DNA from: Cheilinus undulatus | Lineage: Eukaryota; Chordata; Actinopteri; Labriformes; Labridae | NCBI RefSeq assembly: GCF_018320785.1 | Contig: NC_054866.1 | Span: 36,805,000 to 36,868,999, forward strand | DNA length: 64,000 nucleotides | Direction: 5' to 3' | Part shown: positions 12,901 to 22,475 of the stretch, in pieces | Layout of the letters: every line of letters starts with the position of its first letter | Position numbering within the stretch: the stretch's first letter is position 1 | Notes under the pieces: generated by a model | What the model was told of the DNA's origin: nothing | Databases searched by the model: none | Seen by the model: only the letters and a program-made list of their open reading frames with translations | Position numbers and translations under genes: made by a program

Positions 12901-15900
12901 GACAAAGTCAACAAGGAGCTGGATGACTGCTCATCCACCATCACCAAAGCTCAAGTAGCCATAAAGACAGCTGGCCGGTGAGGAAAGAATAGGAAAGAAG
13001 GTTTAATAAGAGTGTTTGCCATGTTTATGCTGCCATTCCTGAAGTGTAGCTTCACTAACACCATGTCCTGTGTGATCAACTTCTAAGGAAACAATCCAAA
13101 GGTCACAAACACTGGTTCTGTTCTGGTAAAGCCTCAGGCTCTGCCATCCACTCATCAATAACAAAAAGTCACCAAAATGTCTGATATTACTCAACCAATC
13201 AGATTTATTTAATGAAAACAGCACAGTTGGACCTAAACATGCAACAAAAAGCAGAGACGGGACAGAACAAGCATATTTTAATAAAATTTCATAGAATTTC
13301 TGGTTCATTTGACCAATGTGAACACAAGTTTACCAGAGTTCACTTGAATAATGTCAGTGCTTATGGTTGCTCCTTCCTAGTGGATTTGTAAACCAAGTTT
13401 GTGCCTACCAGCAGCTTCTGTATCAGACTGTGACTATACACAAGTATGCTTGGGCACGAAGTAATGTTACAAATGGGAAAGAAATATATATATTTCCTTC
13501 CTCTACAGACTTTCAGTTTAGTTATTTATTCATAGAGTGATATTCCCAACACAATCATTTTCCTGTCCTTTTTTTCCCGGTGAACCACTTTTTTACAAGG
13601 TACAAGCCATCAAGACCAAACAACTTAGTCTTTCTATACGTCATGTCTTATCAATTCTGCCCTCTGCGCCGTCCTTGTCTTCTTGGTTGGGGTGATGGCT
13701 GTGCTAGCTTGGATAATGTTAATTTCCGACTCAGTCTGGTCCTGACCTGGAGTGTGCTGCTTTACAAGTCTGGAAGTAGCCACTTCACTCAGTCACATAG
13801 GATTTCTTTGCATGCTTTTCTCATTTGACAGTCAGTGGCTGCCTGGTCTTGAACAATGTGTTTCTTTTTTTATTTGCCAAGCATCAATAACTGTGATTTA
13901 GGGCTGAGCGATACTGTTTAAAAATTTATTCTCCAATTTCTTTCACACCAAACTCGATTTTAATTTATTTATTTATTTATTTTTTTGTTTGTTTGTTTGT
14001 TTTGTTTTATCAAAGGAAAAAGAAACTACTCAAACAGGTGTCTTTTATTTTGTTAACAAAACGTAACAAAATTGAACATAATTTTACTGCACAGGTTTAA
14101 GAGTGAGCTGTTAACTTGTCTTTAAAAGTGTTTACATTAACACTCAGGCTCTGATAGTTTTCATCTGCTTAAGAAACAGAAGGTACTGCTGATGTCTCTC
14201 CATGATCTATGCAATTAAACAAGAGCAACAGAAGAACAGTCATTATTTCTTTGTGTTTGATTACTTGTCATCTCTGCCACAGATTCTGACCAAAAGAAAA
14301 CCATTTATTTTAATATCTATCTAAAGGATTCAGAATGAGTGATGTAATGATTGTATATTTCCTGAGAATACTGGTTACACATTAGCAGCATGTAAATAAT
14401 AGATTAAATGTTTTTTTGAATGGGTGGCCAGAACCGACATAGAACTTAAATTTCTGACATTAGTTTTTTATGAAATATGTGTACTACATACATAAATGTT
14501 GCATTAAAAACTATTGCAAAGATATTCTGAAAACTAATTTGGCGACCCAAAAAAATCTTCTGCAACCCAACTGTGGGTCCCAACCCATACTTTGGGAATG
14601 AGTGCTTTATAGCAGTGGTTCTCAATGTGGGGTCAGGACCCCCAGGGGTGTCAGGGGATGCTTTCTATAAAACTAACAGAAATTTCATCAGATTTAAAAT
14701 CATAAATTTAATCTGTTATTTTGAAAAATATGGTTGAAATTCTTTAAAATTAAAATCAAAACAGTGTTAAGTGATATTTGTGCTTAAATGCAAGTCAAAG
14801 TTATAAAAATTACCTAAAATGAAAGTTTTGTACATGATGCTCTGTGCAATATCATGTTCTTTACCCCCCTCAAGGAAAGATGGGGGTCCCCGATCTCTGA
14901 TGCTGGTTTTTGGGAGGGTCATGGGCTGAAAGGTTCAGGTGGCACACACATTATGTTTAGTAAGATAAATATTAAGCTCTGTTCATGTTACTTATCCTGT
15001 GTAGGAAAAACAATGCACTATGCTTTAACTATGCTGTCACTTTTAAAGAGACTAACACCTACAGTGTGTTTCTCCTCTGCAGAAATCTGAAGAAATGTGA
15101 GGAGGGCGTGAATCGCTTGCAGAGTGAGCTGGAGGAGAATGAGAAGTCAATGGCTGAGTTCACAGAAAAACTAAAGAAACTGGAAGAAGAGGCTGGGGAG
15201 ATCATCAAAGACTGTCAGGAAGCTGAGGTTGGTTTTTCACTGCATATACCCCTTTTGTGTAGTGATCAATCCAACTGAAAAATGAACAAATATTTTCAAA
15301 AGTTGTTTTGTTATGCTTTTATTGATTATTGAAAGCTGTTCTCTATGTAAAGAAATAAAGGTAGGTAGGACTTAAAGTTGTGTTTTTACATCTTCTGTCT
15401 AGGCTGCTCTCCCTGAGGTGCAGGAGCAGTATCAAGGGGTGCAGAAGGAGATAAAGGCTCTGCAGCAGCAGGAGCATGCCCTGCAGGAGGAGTCCCTCAG
15501 TGTGAGGCTCCGTGTGGAGCAGATCGATTCTTCCATCACTGAACACAACAATAAAATCAAACACTGGCAAAAAGAGGTGTTCAAGCTTTATATGTTTTTG
15601 TCATTCTGTCAACAAATTTGACTTAATTGAAATATATTTTAGACTTTTGTGTATTTGGCTGAGTTTTAATTAAATTAATCTCATGAGTTTCAGGCCACCA
15701 AGTTGTCTCTTCATACCATCGAGGACAAACCAGCAGAGGAACTTCCTGTTCTTACTCCTGCTGAACTTGCTGAGATCTCTAATCCCAACGTCATAATAAA
15801 CAAAGTGACAACGTTGGAGACCCAGTGTGCTCAGATGAAGCCCAACCTCGGGGCCATTGCTGAGTACAAGAAGAAGGTACATCTAAACAGCAACAGCCAT

Positions 15901-18649
15901 CATTCTAATAAAATAATGTTAAACTCGGTTTCAGTTTACAATAAACAGACAAACTACAAGAGAGCACATAGGGTGGATTTATGATTTCTTATGTGTAAGC
16001 TGTTGTCGTTTTCAGGAGGAGCTTTACCTGCAGCGTGTAGCTCAGCTGGACGAGATCACTACGGAAAGAGACAAATTCAAACACGGCTACGAGGACCTGC
16101 GCAAACAACGCCTGAATGAATTCATGACTGGATTCAACATGATCACCAACAAGCTGAAGGAAAACTACCAGATGCTCACATTGGGTGGTGATGCAGAGCT
16201 TGAGCTGGTGGACAGTTTGGACCCCTTCTCTGAGGGCATCATGTTCAGGTAGGACATGATTCATGAGTTTATTTTATTATTCCTTTATTCCAGCTGATGG
16301 AAATACTTTACCTAACCTAAATCCTTTTGTGTTCATGTTTTTTTTTTTTGTCTAGTGTTCGTCCCCCAAAGAAGAGCTGGAAAAAGATCTTCAACCTGTC
16401 AGGAGGAGAGAAGACCCTCAGCTCTCTGGCTCTGGTGTTCGCTCTGCACCATTACAAACCCACTCCGCTCTATTTCATGGACGAGATCGACGCAGCTCTC
16501 GATTTCAAGAACGTGTCAATCGTGGCTTGTTACATTTATGTAAGTATTGACGTGTGTTTTCACTGAGACAAAATATAGGATGATGTGTGCAAATAATGCA
16601 TGTAAACACTCGCTAAAAAGACCATTTTTTAAGCTGAAATTGGGTGCAATAAGAGTGCTACTGGGATGACATTTTTGTAGGCCAACCTGAAAGTTTGTAA
16701 GTTCAGTACTTGCACCTTTTGTCCATCAAGATAATCTTTATGAGTAAAAACTACTTCCAAAAAATTTTAAGCATAAATGCAGTCAAAATCTGTCATTGGC
16801 CTGTAAAGGAATAGGCTTTTAAAGTAGATGGATTTGCAAGATCCCGTATCCGTCATCAGGCGAGTCTCTCGCAAAGCCTCTAGCTGAAACCCTTACTACT
16901 GGTCAGAGAAAGCCCGAACCCATCAGTGGGTTTAGTTAGACTGCAAACCTGTTAACATGGCACTTAGTGAAGAGACTAGCGTGGATAAAGCTATAGCAGC
17001 ATGTTTTATAAGAACAGGACAACACTTCTTTATTGAAGAAGTGCAAAGGACCACGCTGGAACCGGGTTTTGGTGGAAAATATGTTTTAACTCTTCTGCAG
17101 ACCTGCATTGGCAAGAGTTGATTTACCAGCTCACCCCACTGATAGTGAACAACAATAACAGCAGCCTGTCAAACTCACTTTCTGTAGTTTACTCCTCAGG
17201 CTGCACATGTCTTCTTTATCAGTGGTTCTCAAATGATGAAGTCTCAGGACCCACCATTCATTCTTCAGTGACAAATTTTGGTAGTTTTTGACCAACTGGA
17301 TTTGTTTAATGAAAAATAATACAGTTTTGACCTCCTACATTACAGAATATGGGGCAAATCATAGAGACAGGACAAAACAATGCTTTGAAGGAGTTTTATG
17401 GATGCTGTGACACCATTTCTTTTTCCAGGAGCACATTTGCAACCCACAGAAAGGGCTCTGCGACCCACTTTTGGGTCTTGAACCACCAGTTGAGAACCAC
17501 TGTTCTAAATCATATGTTTGGTTGCTCTCTTGCTAATGAATGTGACAGGCAGAACGTTCATCTAATCACTCTCAGTGGTTTTTGGAAATGCTCTACCCTT
17601 CCCAAACTCCTTATATGGGCTGTTGCCTAGATGGATATGAAATATAATCCATTCCTTGGATATGTGAAACAGTCTGGCATGTCAGGTTAATAAAGAAATT
17701 ACACCATGACTTATACAGCACTACCACTAAGCTTCCAACTTTTATTTTGTGCTTGTACGGTTTACATAAGAGACTTTCCTCTTAGTGTGACTAACAAATT
17801 GCAAAGCTTTAGCCGTAGTTGTTCTGGTGCAAAACAGCAGGTGAAAAACAGACTAGTAGATAAGTTTGTACATCTGGCATGATGTCATTTGATGTCCCTA
17901 ATAAACTCTGTAGTTCTAGTTAACTGCTTGTTGGCTACCACTGTTTGTAAGAAGCAAAAAAGCATCAAATCTCACAAGTGGGGCATTTCCAGGTGTATTT
18001 TATGTTGTAATGTTACAACCTTTTGAGCTTGTGTTTACCACAGCCCTCATTTCAGGCGTCTAACCGAAAAGTCATTCAGGCATCCTGTAGACTTTGGGAT
18101 GATCAAACCAGAAGTGTTCAAATGCTAACACACTGCTGTGTTTTTGGACTCATTACTGCAGCTCTCTAAAAGCTAGGCAAAAAAAGACCCCTCATTGGTC
18201 ACAGTTTCTTATTCATTCACTTCCTCAGATGGGCACTGAACTCTTGGTCTAGTGCTTTACGCAGCTGATTTGGCGTATTAATTTTAAGTAATGTGTCACT
18301 AATCAGAGCTGTAATCACTGACTCAGGAGCCAAGTCTCACTGTTGTGAAACAAGAATACCGATCCAGGTCAGATCACTTCTTTTGGGAGCTGGTTAGAAA
18401 CAATGCCATCTTTTCACCTGTTCCCTTGACTGTCATTAGGATATAGTCTCTTTATATCTCTAATGTATTTTTCTTTCCTTGCAGGAGCAAACAAAAAATG
18501 CTCAGTTCATCATCATCTCCCTGAGGAACAACATGTTTGAAATCGCTGATCGTCTCATTGGCATCTACAAGACGCACAACACCACCAAGAGTGTGGGAAT
18601 CAACCCCAAGACCATTGTGTTTAAAGAGCACCAAGCTGTCACTGCTTAA
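902..18649 (+). CDS. smc4: smc4, structural maintenance of chromosomes 4 (5'-partial, last 20 exons)
   Basis: Condensin I/II core ATPase, partner of SMC2 in mitotic chromosome compaction. Exons: 902-1078, 3124-3288, 4826-4953, 6080-6220, 6868-7018, 8865-9029, 9109-9342, 9454-9639, 9740-9901, 10161-10386, 10495-10571, 12065-12217, 12398-12524, 12788-12977, 15083-15227, 15403-15576, 15694-15876, 16016-16248, 16356-16539, 18485-18649 (stop 18647-18649). All junctions are GT-AG and the phases close to 1,121 codons. In order: end of the N-terminal head (DLDHNRFLILQ), coiled coil, hinge (from GRIPGILGRLGDLGAIDEKYD, exons 9454 to about 10571, with TMTGGGR), return coiled coil, C-terminal head. The ABC signature LSGGEKTLSSLAL and Walker B YFMDEIDAALD (catalytic Glu present) are in exon 16356-16539. 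Human SMC4 is 1,288 aa, so about 170 residues with Walker A lie upstream of the window. The match to SMC4 rather than SMC2 is clear from near-identical stretches throughout. Confidence 0.98.
1290..1385 (+). ncRNA. mir15b: mir-15 family microRNA precursor (mir-15b-like)
   Basis: A hairpin in the smc4 intron between exons 902-1078 and 3124-3288. The 5p mature sequence starts TAGCAGCGCATCATGGTTTG at 1311 (about 1311-1332), and the 3p arm, about 1350-1371, contains ACCATTATTTGCTGCTTTA. The arms pair, and the loop (around AACAATGTGGAAAAGGT) lies between. In human, MIR15B and MIR16-2 sit in an SMC4 intron, so both sequence and position agree. The miR-15/16 family represses cell-cycle and survival genes. 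Expression is probably from the smc4 transcript (inference). Position 8 is G rather than the usual A, as in fish miR-15c. The exact family letter is therefore uncertain. Confidence 0.93.
1515..1610 (+). ncRNA. mir16: mir-16 microRNA precursor
   Basis: The second hairpin of the cluster, about 200 bp downstream of the mir-15 one. The 5p mature sequence begins TAGCAGCACGTAAATATTGG at 1532 (about 1532-1553) and is identical to vertebrate miR-16 over its 22 nt. The 3p arm (about 1574-1595) begins CCAATATTAGCAGTGCTGCT. The lower stem is closed by CCTGCCAC (1520-1527) against GTGGCAGG (about 1599-1606). Co-transcription with mir-15 and smc4 is inferred from strand and spacing. The 62-codon open frame over this hairpin is not a gene. 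Confidence 0.96.
3581..4365. mobile_element. Degenerate DNA transposon, hAT-like ends, in smc4 intron
   Basis: The left end begins CAGGGTTCCTGCTGATCC and the right end finishes GCATGTAGGAATCCTG, an imperfect inverted pair. AGTGTA flanks both sides (3575-3580 and 4366-4371). The interior is AT-rich with repeated TCTTAA motifs and no transposase frame. A partial copy in the opposite orientation lies at about 21270-21375. The flanking repeat is 6 bp, not the 8 bp usual for hAT, so the class is tentative. Confidence 0.55.
4400..4805 (+). mobile_element. 5'-truncated LINE/retroposon 3' tail
   Basis: The stretch ends with AATTTCCCCTCTGGGATCAA then TAAAGTATTACC and a short TTATC repeat tail. This is the common 3' end of fish non-LTR elements, preceded by an AT-rich 3' UTR-like region. 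It has no coding capacity. It ends about 20 bp before the acceptor of smc4 exon 4826-4953, so it forms the 3' flank of that intron. The 5' limit is approximate. Confidence 0.6.
5031..5890. mobile_element. Non-autonomous hAT transposon with perfect 8-bp TSD
   Basis: The terminal inverted repeats are GGGGTGTCAAACTCAA (left, from 5033) and TTGAGTTTGACACCCCTG (right, ending 5890). The target duplication TTCTATAT is exact at 5023-5030 and 5891-5898, the 8-bp signature of hAT elements. No transposase is present. The interior is mostly an AT-rich array of roughly 42-bp degenerate units (listed separately). It occupies most of the smc4 intron 4954-6079. Confidence 0.9.
5418..5583. repeat. 42-bp minisatellite inside the hAT element
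   Basis: Four consecutive units of about 40-42 bp (starting near 5418, 5460, 5500 and 5542). Each carries the pattern A-TTGAAAAGGTCAA-ATAT-AGATAAAAAGTCAA-AT. Weaker related units extend back to about 5170. The array lies wholly between the TIRs of the element. Confidence 0.75.
6560..6640. repeat. AT-rich microsatellite (TATAGA/TA)n
   Basis: Alternating TATATAGATATATAGATATA units in the smc4 intron 6221-6867. A low-complexity tract; its length probably differs among individuals. Confidence 0.9.
7019..8864 (+). other. smc4 intron, no other feature recognised
   Basis: An intron of about 1.8 kb between exons coding ...KDKEK and LEEVRGVP.... It is AT-rich with homopolymer runs. I found no structured RNA, repeat ends or further exon. 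Confidence 0.6.
10572..12064 (+). other. smc4 intron, no other feature recognised
   Basis: An intron of about 1.5 kb between the exon ending in the SQEE codons and the exon starting LDRMESKL. No repeat ends or RNA gene recognised. Short open frames here have no splice or family support. Confidence 0.6.
13130..13300. repeat. Degraded copy of the 17220-17502 hAT family
   Basis: The segment matches the interior of the 17220-17502 element in the same orientation. Shared blocks include TTTAATGAAAA, ACAGTT, AGAGACGGGACA/AGAGACAGGACA and AAATTTCATAG. The terminal repeats are not recognisable, so the limits are approximate. Confidence 0.5.
13961..14012. repeat. Low-complexity (TTTA)n/(TTTG)n tract
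   Basis: Runs of TTTATTTATTTA followed by GTTTGTTTGTTTG in the smc4 intron 12978-15082. Confidence 0.85.
14613..14945. mobile_element. Degraded hAT (Charlie-like) element
   Basis: The left end CAGTGGTTCTCAATGTGGGG followed by TCAGGACCCCCAGGGG is the classic hAT terminus. The right part (14870-14935) matches, in reverse, the left end of the element at 62250-63037. The right TIR has decayed. A second hAT-like end lies just upstream at 14540-14608 (CCCAACCCATACTTTGGGAA), suggesting tandem or nested insertions. Confidence 0.65.
17220..17502. mobile_element. Short non-autonomous hAT element
   Basis: The terminal repeats CAGTGGTTCTCAA (left) and TTGAGAACCACTG (right) are perfectly inverted over 13 bp. 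The flanks TTCTTTAT (17212-17219) and TTCTAAAT (17503-17510) agree at 6 of 8 bases, as an aged 8-bp TSD. It lies in the last smc4 intron (16540-18484). No coding capacity. Confidence 0.85.
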
Positions 18650-18733
18650 ATGTCAAGAACCTCTGGTTTCTTATTTTTACTTTCTTTGTTACAATCTGTG
18701 TACATATTTTTAGATTTTTATCCTGTCTTTTAC

Positions 18734-18739
18734 AATAAA
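18734..18739 (+). promoter_or_regulatory. smc4 polyadenylation signal AATAAA
   Basis: A canonical AATAAA 85 bp after the smc4 stop codon, followed by a T/GT-rich stretch. Probable end of the smc4 mRNA at about 18750-18760. Confidence 0.8.
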
Positions 18740-20706
18740 ATGCTGCTATCCTTGTTTCTATGTTACCAATAACGGTTTTCTGATCAGATCTTTCTTGATG
18801 CAGTCGTTGGCATGCACAGTTCATAAACATTAACAACCTGTGAATGAGCTTCACTTAAATTTGTATTTATTTTGGGCACTTTAATTCCACTTGTGTCCAC
18901 AAATACCCTAAGTAGGCCACATGTGTTACTTTCCCCCCCAGAAAACACCAAAACTTGTGACAAAGATTATTCAGAAAATCAACAAACTGCACTAGCAACA
19001 AAATCAGTGTCTGTGGGGTCTTCAGAAGTATTGAAAGTAAAAATCAATTAAGCCGAAATTAAGGCTTTCTAAAGTATTCAAAGGCCTAGAATTTAAGAAT
19101 GTAGTCTTAATTATTGTTTATTGATCCAGAGATAAATTATTGAAAAGGAACACAACTCAAAGTGAAAAATGGCTGATCTGCTGAAACAGTGAAGTGATCA
19201 GCATAGTAACGCGTTAAACTGAATTGAAGAGTATTATAAATATCCTGCAATTGGCAATTATACCTTGTTTTTTTAGTCTTAAAACTCAAATATATGCCTA
19301 CTAACTGCTCTGCAAAACTTGTAAATAGATACTTGTAGTGGTATGACAACTTTAAGACCCCTTTAGTAAAAAAACAGACCTTCCGTTGTAAGCTACCTCA
19401 TGGTATCGGCTTTTTTCCTCACCATAGCTCAAAATTCTCCAAGAGGCTTAAGTTGCCTTAGAAATGCTACCAGCATTTTATTTTCTTTGTCACTTTTTTG
19501 TCTTAATATCCACATAGAACTATACTTAACTGTGTTGTAAATATAACGGGTTTATTTGTTCATCAGTTTGTCAGTTTATTGCAGCCATGCAGTGTATGCA
19601 AGACTTGGCCATGGCTCATTTGCAGACCTTGTCCCTGGTTATGGTCTTAAAAAGGACACAAATTAAATGACAGAATATGACTGACAATTACAGCAGACAT
19701 AGATGAGCAGGTTCATAGTAGAAATTGAAGATGCGATAATCTTAAAATAAATTAAGAGGGTGTTGGAAAAAGGTTTCTAAAACCATCAAATTTAGTGTCG
19801 TTTTCTGTATATACTTTAAAATAGGTCCTAGATTTCTAAAAGCTGGCAGGGAATCATAGTTTCATGCTTCCACCCACTAATTCTATCAAAGTGATAGATT
19901 AACAAAAAAATTGACCCAAAACAAAAACAGGTGGTAGTAACTAGATTAAGGGGAAGGTACAATTAAAATAAGAACATCCCTGTTCAGTAACAGATTTATA
20001 TTATATCAGAGTGCCTTGAATTTTGAGTTTTGCATGCCATTTCTACTCTAATTTTATTTGAAAGTAACCTGAGTAAGTAAAAGAATAACCTCTTGATCCC
20101 CCAACACTCACACTAACAGGCACTTAAACCTAGTATTATTTTCAAGCCAGCTGATGGTGTTGCCTCTCTCCAACCTGCTCCTGAAATAACCCACAGACCA
20201 GCTGATAAGTAACAGCCATCAGCTGGGAGCAGCCACCACAGGTGCACCAAGTTTTCTAACAAAGCAGGATGGATTGCGACCAGGTTTTTTGGGGGAAAAA
20301 ATCACCACCCTTTGAACAGTTCTAGCCATTCATAACATGTAAATTACTGATGTTATTTGTGCAGTTAAACTGAAATCTTTTCATTTGCTTACCTGCAGAT
20401 TCTTAAGATATACCAACTCCAAGTTTTAAGTAAAGTAAGCTACCAGAAGTGACAGAATGTAGTTCAAAGATAACTAAAAATCATAAAAGATGTTAAAAAC
20501 ATCATGTATCAGCCCTGATTTCTGATGTTCTAACACAGCCCATGTTTTCTCTGAGTTCTTACACACTTTTAAAATTCAAATTTCCAACCTGAGCTGAGAA
20601 AAATGAATACCACTTTTTGTATGGCAAACGAAATTCTGAGTACATTAAACCAGGACTGAATTTTCTGATGTAAAACATGGTTTACAAAATGTCAAATGGT
20701 TATAGG

Positions 20707-21098
20707 CAGGGCTTGACATGAACTTTTTTGCTCATTAGTCACTTTGGCTAGTGGTTTTGTAAAGTTACTAACCCTCTAAGCAGTTCCACTAGCCACAATT
20801 TTTGTTGCTGGGAAACTGTAACATAACAAACTAGGTATGTCTGGAATGAGATGAAACACATGCTAACGGTGAAAGTTGGAGTTAAGTTGACCCTTGTATA
20901 CACAGATTGGCCTCATTGAAACATTGATCTAAATCATAAACACTGGTGCTGATAAACAAGCATGGTTTATGTGAAATACAGGTTGACACACTGATAGATT
21001 CTACCAGCCAAAATGGCTTGTTGGAGTCATGCTGGTACTTGCCACAGCAGAAACCCTCCTGAATTTGGCTAGTTGGTGGGTGTAAATGTCTGGTTACA
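20707..21098. repeat. Probable degenerate DNA-transposon copy
   Basis: It begins CAGGGCTTGACATGAACTTT, with repeated ACTAGCCAC / TGGCTAG motifs, and ends near GTGGGTGTAAATGTCTGG. This layout resembles a dispersed fish repeat, but the right terminus does not pair convincingly with the left. Limits and class are tentative. Confidence 0.4.
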
Positions 21099-21269
21099 GG
21101 GCACAGACAAGTCTGAGTATTCCTGGCAGATTTAATGTCTCTATTCTATCAATATGGTGATATTTATCATAACATATTTTTTAACCCAATACTAAAAAGT
21201 TTTGTCATTAAAAAGATTTTTTGTTGTGAATGATCTGTCTAAAAACAATGGTTTGACAAAGACATGTCT

Positions 21270-21375
21270 TAGACATACTTGAAAATTTAAACTTAAATTT
21301 AAGACTTTTTATGTCCTCAAATTTCAAAAGTCTAATTCAAGACTCTTAAAGGATCAGCAAGAACCCTGTTTATAG
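21270..21375. repeat. Partial inverted copy of the 3581-4365 element
   Basis: It shares AGACATGTCTTAG, ACTTTTTATGTCCTCAAATTTC, TTAAAGGATCAGCA and GAACCCTGT with the reverse complement of 3577-3720. Only one end is present. Confidence 0.55.
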
Positions 21376-21452
21376 TTAGGCAGCCATACTGCAATTAGCC
21401 CAGATTACTTTTATCCTTTAAAAAAAAAGCTACAAAAACAAGTCTGATAAAC

Positions 21453-21458
21453 TTTATT
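21453..21458 (-). promoter_or_regulatory. Candidate trim59 polyadenylation signal
   Basis: AATAAA on the minus strand about 1.0 kb after the trim59 stop, with a second at 21467-21472. Either would give a 3' UTR of about 1 kb. Another AATAAA lies further downstream on the minus strand, so the choice needs transcript data. Confidence 0.4.
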
Positions 21459-22475
21459 AAGACATTTTATTGTAAAATTAAGGAAAATTCAGGCATTTAT
21501 CAGAACAAGTTTGTGTGGTAAAACATTTATTCAAATACCATTTGTTCAGTCCTCTTACAGTTATAGGAGATCTTGTTTTCTAAATGACATACTTAAGGAG
21601 GAGAGTAACACCTGGGATCCTCCAACCATTTCTCAAATGGACTGTATGTTTTAAGTGTGACCTATTGATCATAGTGGAGTAAAAGTCTGCTTTAATAAAT
21701 ACAGCTAAGTGGGTTGATGTTTAAAGGCACAAAGAGAGAGACTCAGAACGGATCATCACTGCAACATGATCTGTCAGTCAGATCCACTCATCAGGCTGTG
21801 GAGTTCCCATAATGAAAACAGTCTGATGTAAGGGGATACATGTGCCGCAGCTTCACTGGAGCTCTCTGACACTAGTGAAACACCCCACTGCATTGTGGGA
21901 AAGAAGGCACAGGGTTAATATTTAGTGTTCCATACTGAACACCTTCATTGAATATATTAATAGTGTTTACTATGATAGATGCTCAGTAAGGCAGCGTGAC
22001 CATAACGTTGAATAATACTAAACAAAGTGTATAACACAAATAATAATATATAAAAAGATTTGTAGCTACATAGAAACAATGTTTTTTCATTTTAAAGCAC
22101 TTAGAAGAAAGAAAATGTAAAGTAAAAAAAAACTTTTCTCTTGGAATAATTGATGTTTAAGGCTGAAAGAAAAAAAAACACCTTTAGGTGTAAATTTTAC
22201 ACTGGTATATCTTTAAAATCTGTTTGCTCTGACTTGTTGTCGGAATTTTAAGGACCACTTTTGTGACAGTTACCATAAAAAAAACAAAAAGAGAACTGAA
22301 GTGGGAAATATATCCACAATGCTTGGTGCTCCATCGATATTCACCATTTTATAGCATTAAACATCAAACTAGAACCCTTGTAAATGTGAAATTAGTGTTT
22401 AAAATAAATATTTGGGTGGATTTTTTTCTTAGCAGAATATAAAAGTGGCATTTTCTTGTGTTGTTTTCAGTTTTT

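Larger units (their letters stand above)
18760..21450. other. Intergenic region between convergent smc4 and trim59
   Basis: About 2.7 kb of AT-rich DNA. It holds repeat debris (about 20707-21098 and 21270-21375) and no open frame with splice or family support. No RNA gene recognised. Confidence 0.6.

Noticed and set aside
13896-13960. hAT-like left end AGGGCTGAGCGATACTG
   Set aside because: No matching right end with a duplication was found in the intron; may be a truncated fragment.
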